A program made the position numbers and the translations under genes. From assembly GCA_964446495.1 (NCBI GenBank), contig CAYUOY010000004.1, positions 1 through 64,000 on the forward strand: a stretch of DNA of 64,000 nucleotides, given 5' to 3'. Below the pieces are notes generated by a model. It was given only the letters and a program-made list of their open reading frames with translations. It did not search any database and had not been told where the DNA came from. Position 1 is the first letter of the stretch; each line of letters starts with the position of its first letter. This document shows positions 61,345 through 64,000 of the stretch, piece after piece. This stretch comes from JAADHU01 sp964446495. Its GTDB lineage: Bacteria > Pseudomonadota > Gammaproteobacteria > Steroidobacterales > Woeseiaceae.

Positions 61345-62748
61345 CTAAAAACACAGGTTATAACGCTTGCACACGAAGCGCTTAGTGTCCGGCATCGTAC
61401 CGAGCTTTGCAACACCGGATTTACTCATTTGCCGCTCGAATTTCCCGATTCTTTGCCCGAAGTCGCGCAGCAATTCCTGTCGCGTTGCCGCCGACACAAA
61501 CGCATGGCGCAGCGAGTTCTGGCTGAGTTGCTTCACCTCTTCCCAGGACAGGTTGAACTCTTTGACGGCAACGAAAAACTCATCCGTCAAGGTAGAGTCC
61601 CACATGCCACGGTCGTCCGTCGACAGGGCAACCGGGATACCGGTGCGGAGATATTCCGGAAATGGATGCTGCCGGTAGTCGTCGACATAGCCCAGCAGAA
61701 GATTGCTGATGAGATTGATCTCGACCAGATAGGGGCCATGCCGCATCAGGCGCATTGTGTCGTCGTCGTCGATCAGATTCATGCCGTGACCGATTCTGTC
61801 AGCACCGAGTAACAGCGTTTCGCTGATATGCGAATTCGGTTCATCGACCTCTCCGGCATGGATGGAGAGCCTGACACCGCTGTATTGACGCCGCAGGTCC
61901 CGCAGCGTCGTCAAAAAGCGTCGTGGATGTCCCTTGTCATTGTCCTCACGGCCGACCATGTTGACTGCAACCCAAAGGTCGTTGTTTTCGTAGACAAACT
62001 GATAAACGTTGCGTAGCTGTTCTTCGGCGTTTGGCAGGAAGCGCAAAATGGCCAGCTGAAAGCGAACGGTTACGCCGGTGGCGATCGCATCTTTTTGTGC
62101 CAGCCGTTCGCGCAAGATATCCGCCTCTTCTGCAGGCGTAATGAAGCGGCCGTCCGGATGCTGTCCACCGCTGCCTCCAAGCTGAAATTCAATATAGGAC
62201 ACACCCTCCTGACCAAATGCCCGCATGTTTCGATACAGAATCTCTGCCTCTAACCAGGGATTGAACAGCAACGCGCCCAGTCGCTGCCAGTGGTTGCCAA
62301 AAAATTCCTCCCGGCCTTCATAGGGCTTGTCCAGCCGGATGCTGTCCAGCCAGGCGGTCTTCTGACGCTCGTCCAGGTCAGCCAACGGCACGTACTCGGA
62401 CTGCTCGCAATCGTTCAGGGCCTGATATTGAAGCGTCGAAATATTGCGGAACATCAGGTAGTAGGGGTCACGACCGAATTCATTGCCGCCGAAATCGCGA
62501 CAGTTTTCGATCCGCACCTTGGTGTAATAGACGTAACCGCGCGATCGTTGCGCAAGCGCGAGTTCATACCACCATTCCGAAAAAACGGCGCCAGTCAGGT
62601 GATTGTGGAGATCGCCCCCTTTGGGCATGTAGTAAAGGACCCGGTACAGATCTTCCGGATTGCCGGAGGCTTTGACTTCCTCGAACCAGTCCGCGGAGGC
62701 CGTCGGTATTTGTAGCAAGAGTGCGGCTATCAGAATGTATTTGGGCAT
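61345..62748 (-). CDS. Secreted adenosine deaminase-family enzyme
   Basis: 467 residues with a signal peptide (residues 1-19, IPTASA-D). Metal and catalytic motifs of the ADA/AMP-deaminase superfamily: H48-N-H50 (GGDLHNHLTG), HAGE near residue 308, IGHGMNL and LSTDD near 396. Length and secretion resemble the ADGF/CECR1 group of extracellular adenosine deaminases. It would turn adenosine into inosine outside the cytosol. Lies 27 bp behind the AzgA-like permease gene and upstream of the TonB receptor. Confidence 0.88.
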   Translation of the reverse strand: MPKYILIAALLLQIPTASADWFEEVKASGNPEDLYRVLYYMPKGGDLHNHLTGAVFSEWWYELALAQRSRGYVYYTKVRIENCRDFGGNEFGRDPYYLMFRNISTLQYQALNDCEQSEYVPLADLDERQKTAWLDSIRLDKPYEGREEFFGNHWQRLGALLFNPWLEAEILYRNMRAFGQEGVSYIEFQLGGSGGQHPDGRFITPAEEADILRERLAQKDAIATGVTVRFQLAILRFLPNAEEQLRNVYQFVYENNDLWVAVNMVGREDNDKGHPRRFLTTLRDLRRQYSGVRLSIHAGEVDEPNSHISETLLLGADRIGHGMNLIDDDDTMRLMRHGPYLVEINLISNLLLGYVDDYRQHPFPEYLRTGIPVALSTDDRGMWDSTLTDEFFVAVKEFNLSWEEVKQLSQNSLRHAFVSAATRQELLRDFGQRIGKFERQMSKSGVAKLGTMPDTKRFVCKRYNLCF

Positions 62749-62775
62749 GGTCGTACCTCGAGTGCGATGCCTGGG

Positions 62776-64000
62776 CTACAGAAAAGCGTATTTAAGGGCG
62801 AATATGATGGCGATGACGTAGGAAGCGCTGCCGCATTCCCGGGCCCGGCCACTAATGAGTTTGATGGCGACATAAGTGATGAACCCCAGGCCGATGCCTT
62901 CCGCTATTGAAAACGACAATGGCATCGTGATGGCGGCAACGACAGCAGGGGCTGTTTCGGTGATATCGTTCCAATCGAGATCGGCGAGGCTGCGCGCCAT
63001 CAGGCAGGCGACGAACAGCAGTGCCGAGGCGGTGGCATAGGCCGGAACGCTTTGGGCCAGCGGTGCGAAAAACAGGCAGGCCAGAAACAGCAAGCCAACC
63101 ACAACCGCCGTCAACCCGGTGCGCCCGCCCGCCTCGACACCGGCCGCACTCTCAATGTAACTGGTTGTCGATGAAGTGCCGACGAGGGCACCAACGACCG
63201 TTGCGGTGGAATCCGAGAGCAGGGCACGATTAAGTCGTGGCAATTTGCCATTTTCGTCGAGCAGGTCGGCCCGGGTTGCGACACCAATGAGTGTCCCGGC
63301 GGTGTCGAACACATCGACAATCAGCATCGATAATATGGCGGTGACCATGGACAGTTGCATAGCGCCGGCGATATCGAGTTGCAGGAATACGGGTGCGGGC
63401 GAGGGTGGCATGGCCACGAGGCCTTTGAATTCGACGCCACCGAACAGCCAGCCCAGCACTGTCGCCAGCATGATCCCGATAATGACCGCGCCCTTGACGT
63501 TACGAGCGGTCAGGGCGGCGATCGTCACGAAACCAAGCAGGCAAGCCAGCGGCTCGAAGCTGACAATATTTCCCAGTGACACGAGCGTCGCGGAATTGCC
63601 GATCACAATCCCCGCATTCTTCAAGGCGATGAAACCTAGAAACAATCCAATGCCAGCCGCCATGCCGAGTTTCAGGTTCCTGGGAATCGCGTTGACCAGC
63701 CATTCGCGTACCGGCAGAACACTGAGCGCGATAAAAATTACGCCGGATATAAAAACCGCACCCAGTGCCGTCTGCCAGTCATGACCCATACCGAGGACAA
63801 TGCCAAACGTGAAATAAGCGTTCTGGCCCATACCCGGTGCTTGCGCAATCGGGTACTTGCCCCACAGACCCATAACAATGGAGCCGAACGCAGCCGCTAA
63901 ACAGGTAGCGACAAATACCGCACCGAAATCCATCCCCGTCTCTGAGAGTATCGACGGATTCACGACGGTGATGTAGGCCATCGCCAGGAAGGTCGTTAGT
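62776..64000 (-). CDS. NCS2-family purine permease, AzgA-like (5' truncated)
   Basis: Minus-strand gene whose start lies beyond base 64000; the frame stays open to the edge, where TTFLAMAYITVVNPSIL matches the start of AzgA-type permeases. Visible: PIAQAPGMGQNAYFTF, VDVFDTAGTLIGVA and SSTTSYIESAAGVEAGGRTG (residues about 265-284 of the visible part), the hallmarks of the guanine/hypoxanthine/adenine branch. About 408 residues are seen of roughly 430-450 expected. It would import purine bases produced by the deaminase and phosphorylase-like proteins. Confidence 0.92.
   Translation of the reverse strand, partial: LTTFLAMAYITVVNPSILSETGMDFGAVFVATCLAAAFGSIVMGLWGKYPIAQAPGMGQNAYFTFGIVLGMGHDWQTALGAVFISGVIFIALSVLPVREWLVNAIPRNLKLGMAAGIGLFLGFIALKNAGIVIGNSATLVSLGNIVSFEPLACLLGFVTIAALTARNVKGAVIIGIMLATVLGWLFGGVEFKGLVAMPPSPAPVFLQLDIAGAMQLSMVTAILSMLIVDVFDTAGTLIGVATRADLLDENGKLPRLNRALLSDSTATVVGALVGTSSTTSYIESAAGVEAGGRTGLTAVVVGLLFLACLFFAPLAQSVPAYATASALLFVACLMARSLADLDWNDITETAPAVVAAITMPLSFSIAEGIGLGFITYVAIKLISGRARECGSASYVIAIIFALKYAFL

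Noticed and set aside
1..64000. CRISPR arrays, IS elements, phage genes, tRNA or rRNA
   Set aside because: Looked for regular spaced repeats, transposase or integrase motifs and RNA-gene landmarks; none seen.

Overview
The window looks like a chromosomal segment of a free-living, aerobic or facultative, probably marine gammaproteobacterium. The grounds are a CoxBA-type oxidase operon, four TonB-dependent receptors, many signal-peptide and lipoprotein enzymes, abundant multiheme c-type cytochromes and a Deo/Pre-type nucleoside pathway. A sediment lineage such as Woeseiaceae would fit, but this is inference from gene content. One 100-N assembly gap (21051-21150) splits a gene. No rRNA, tRNA, CRISPR array, phage or transposase gene was seen.

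1-15.9 kb (+ strand): a tight, co-oriented run. It opens with the end of a Slam-like outer-membrane barrel and a FecR-domain protein with a barrel-like C-terminus. Then follow a flavoprotein fused to two cyclic-nucleotide-binding domains and a four-cluster ferredoxin module; a five-helix membrane protein with two His-x13-His helices (predicted di-heme b); an FHA-TM-decaheme cytochrome; a lipoprotein with two GlcG/HbpS-like domains; an outer-membrane beta-barrel; a secreted decaheme cytochrome with a LVIVD-repeat C-terminus; and a c554-like multiheme cytochrome. Read in order, the parts can span cytosol, inner membrane, periplasm and outer membrane. This is the best candidate for an undescribed system: a possible trans-envelope electron conduit.

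16-22.7 kb (+): pssA, a class-III aminotransferase, a sodium:solute symporter preceded by a 42-codon membrane peptide that overlaps it, a short unknown protein, a secreted protein broken by the gap, and an ECF sigma factor (no ordinary start codon) with a probable anti-sigma partner. 23-28 kb (+): an aa3-type oxidase operon (subunit II with two extra cytochrome c domains, subunit I, two subunit-III-like proteins, subunit IV) closed by a strong terminator.

28-64 kb: a large nucleoside, purine and pyrimidine scavenging region on both strands. It encodes uptake (four TonB receptors, NupC, NCS1, an AzgA-like NCS2), extracytoplasmic processing (e(P4)-type phosphatase, UshA-like 5'-nucleotidase, secreted adenosine-deaminase-like enzyme, NUP-family lipoprotein, an exported amidohydrolase), cytosolic breakdown (deoB, deoA, nucleoside hydrolase, cdd) and the full reductive pyrimidine route (PreT/PreA, dihydropyrimidinase, beta-ureidopropionase). 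A phytanoyl-CoA-dioxygenase-family oxygenase, a secreted arginase-fold protein and a phospholipase-A2-like protein sit among these genes. Four intrinsic terminators, one long inverted repeat and two copies of a 30-nt hairpin element lie between genes.
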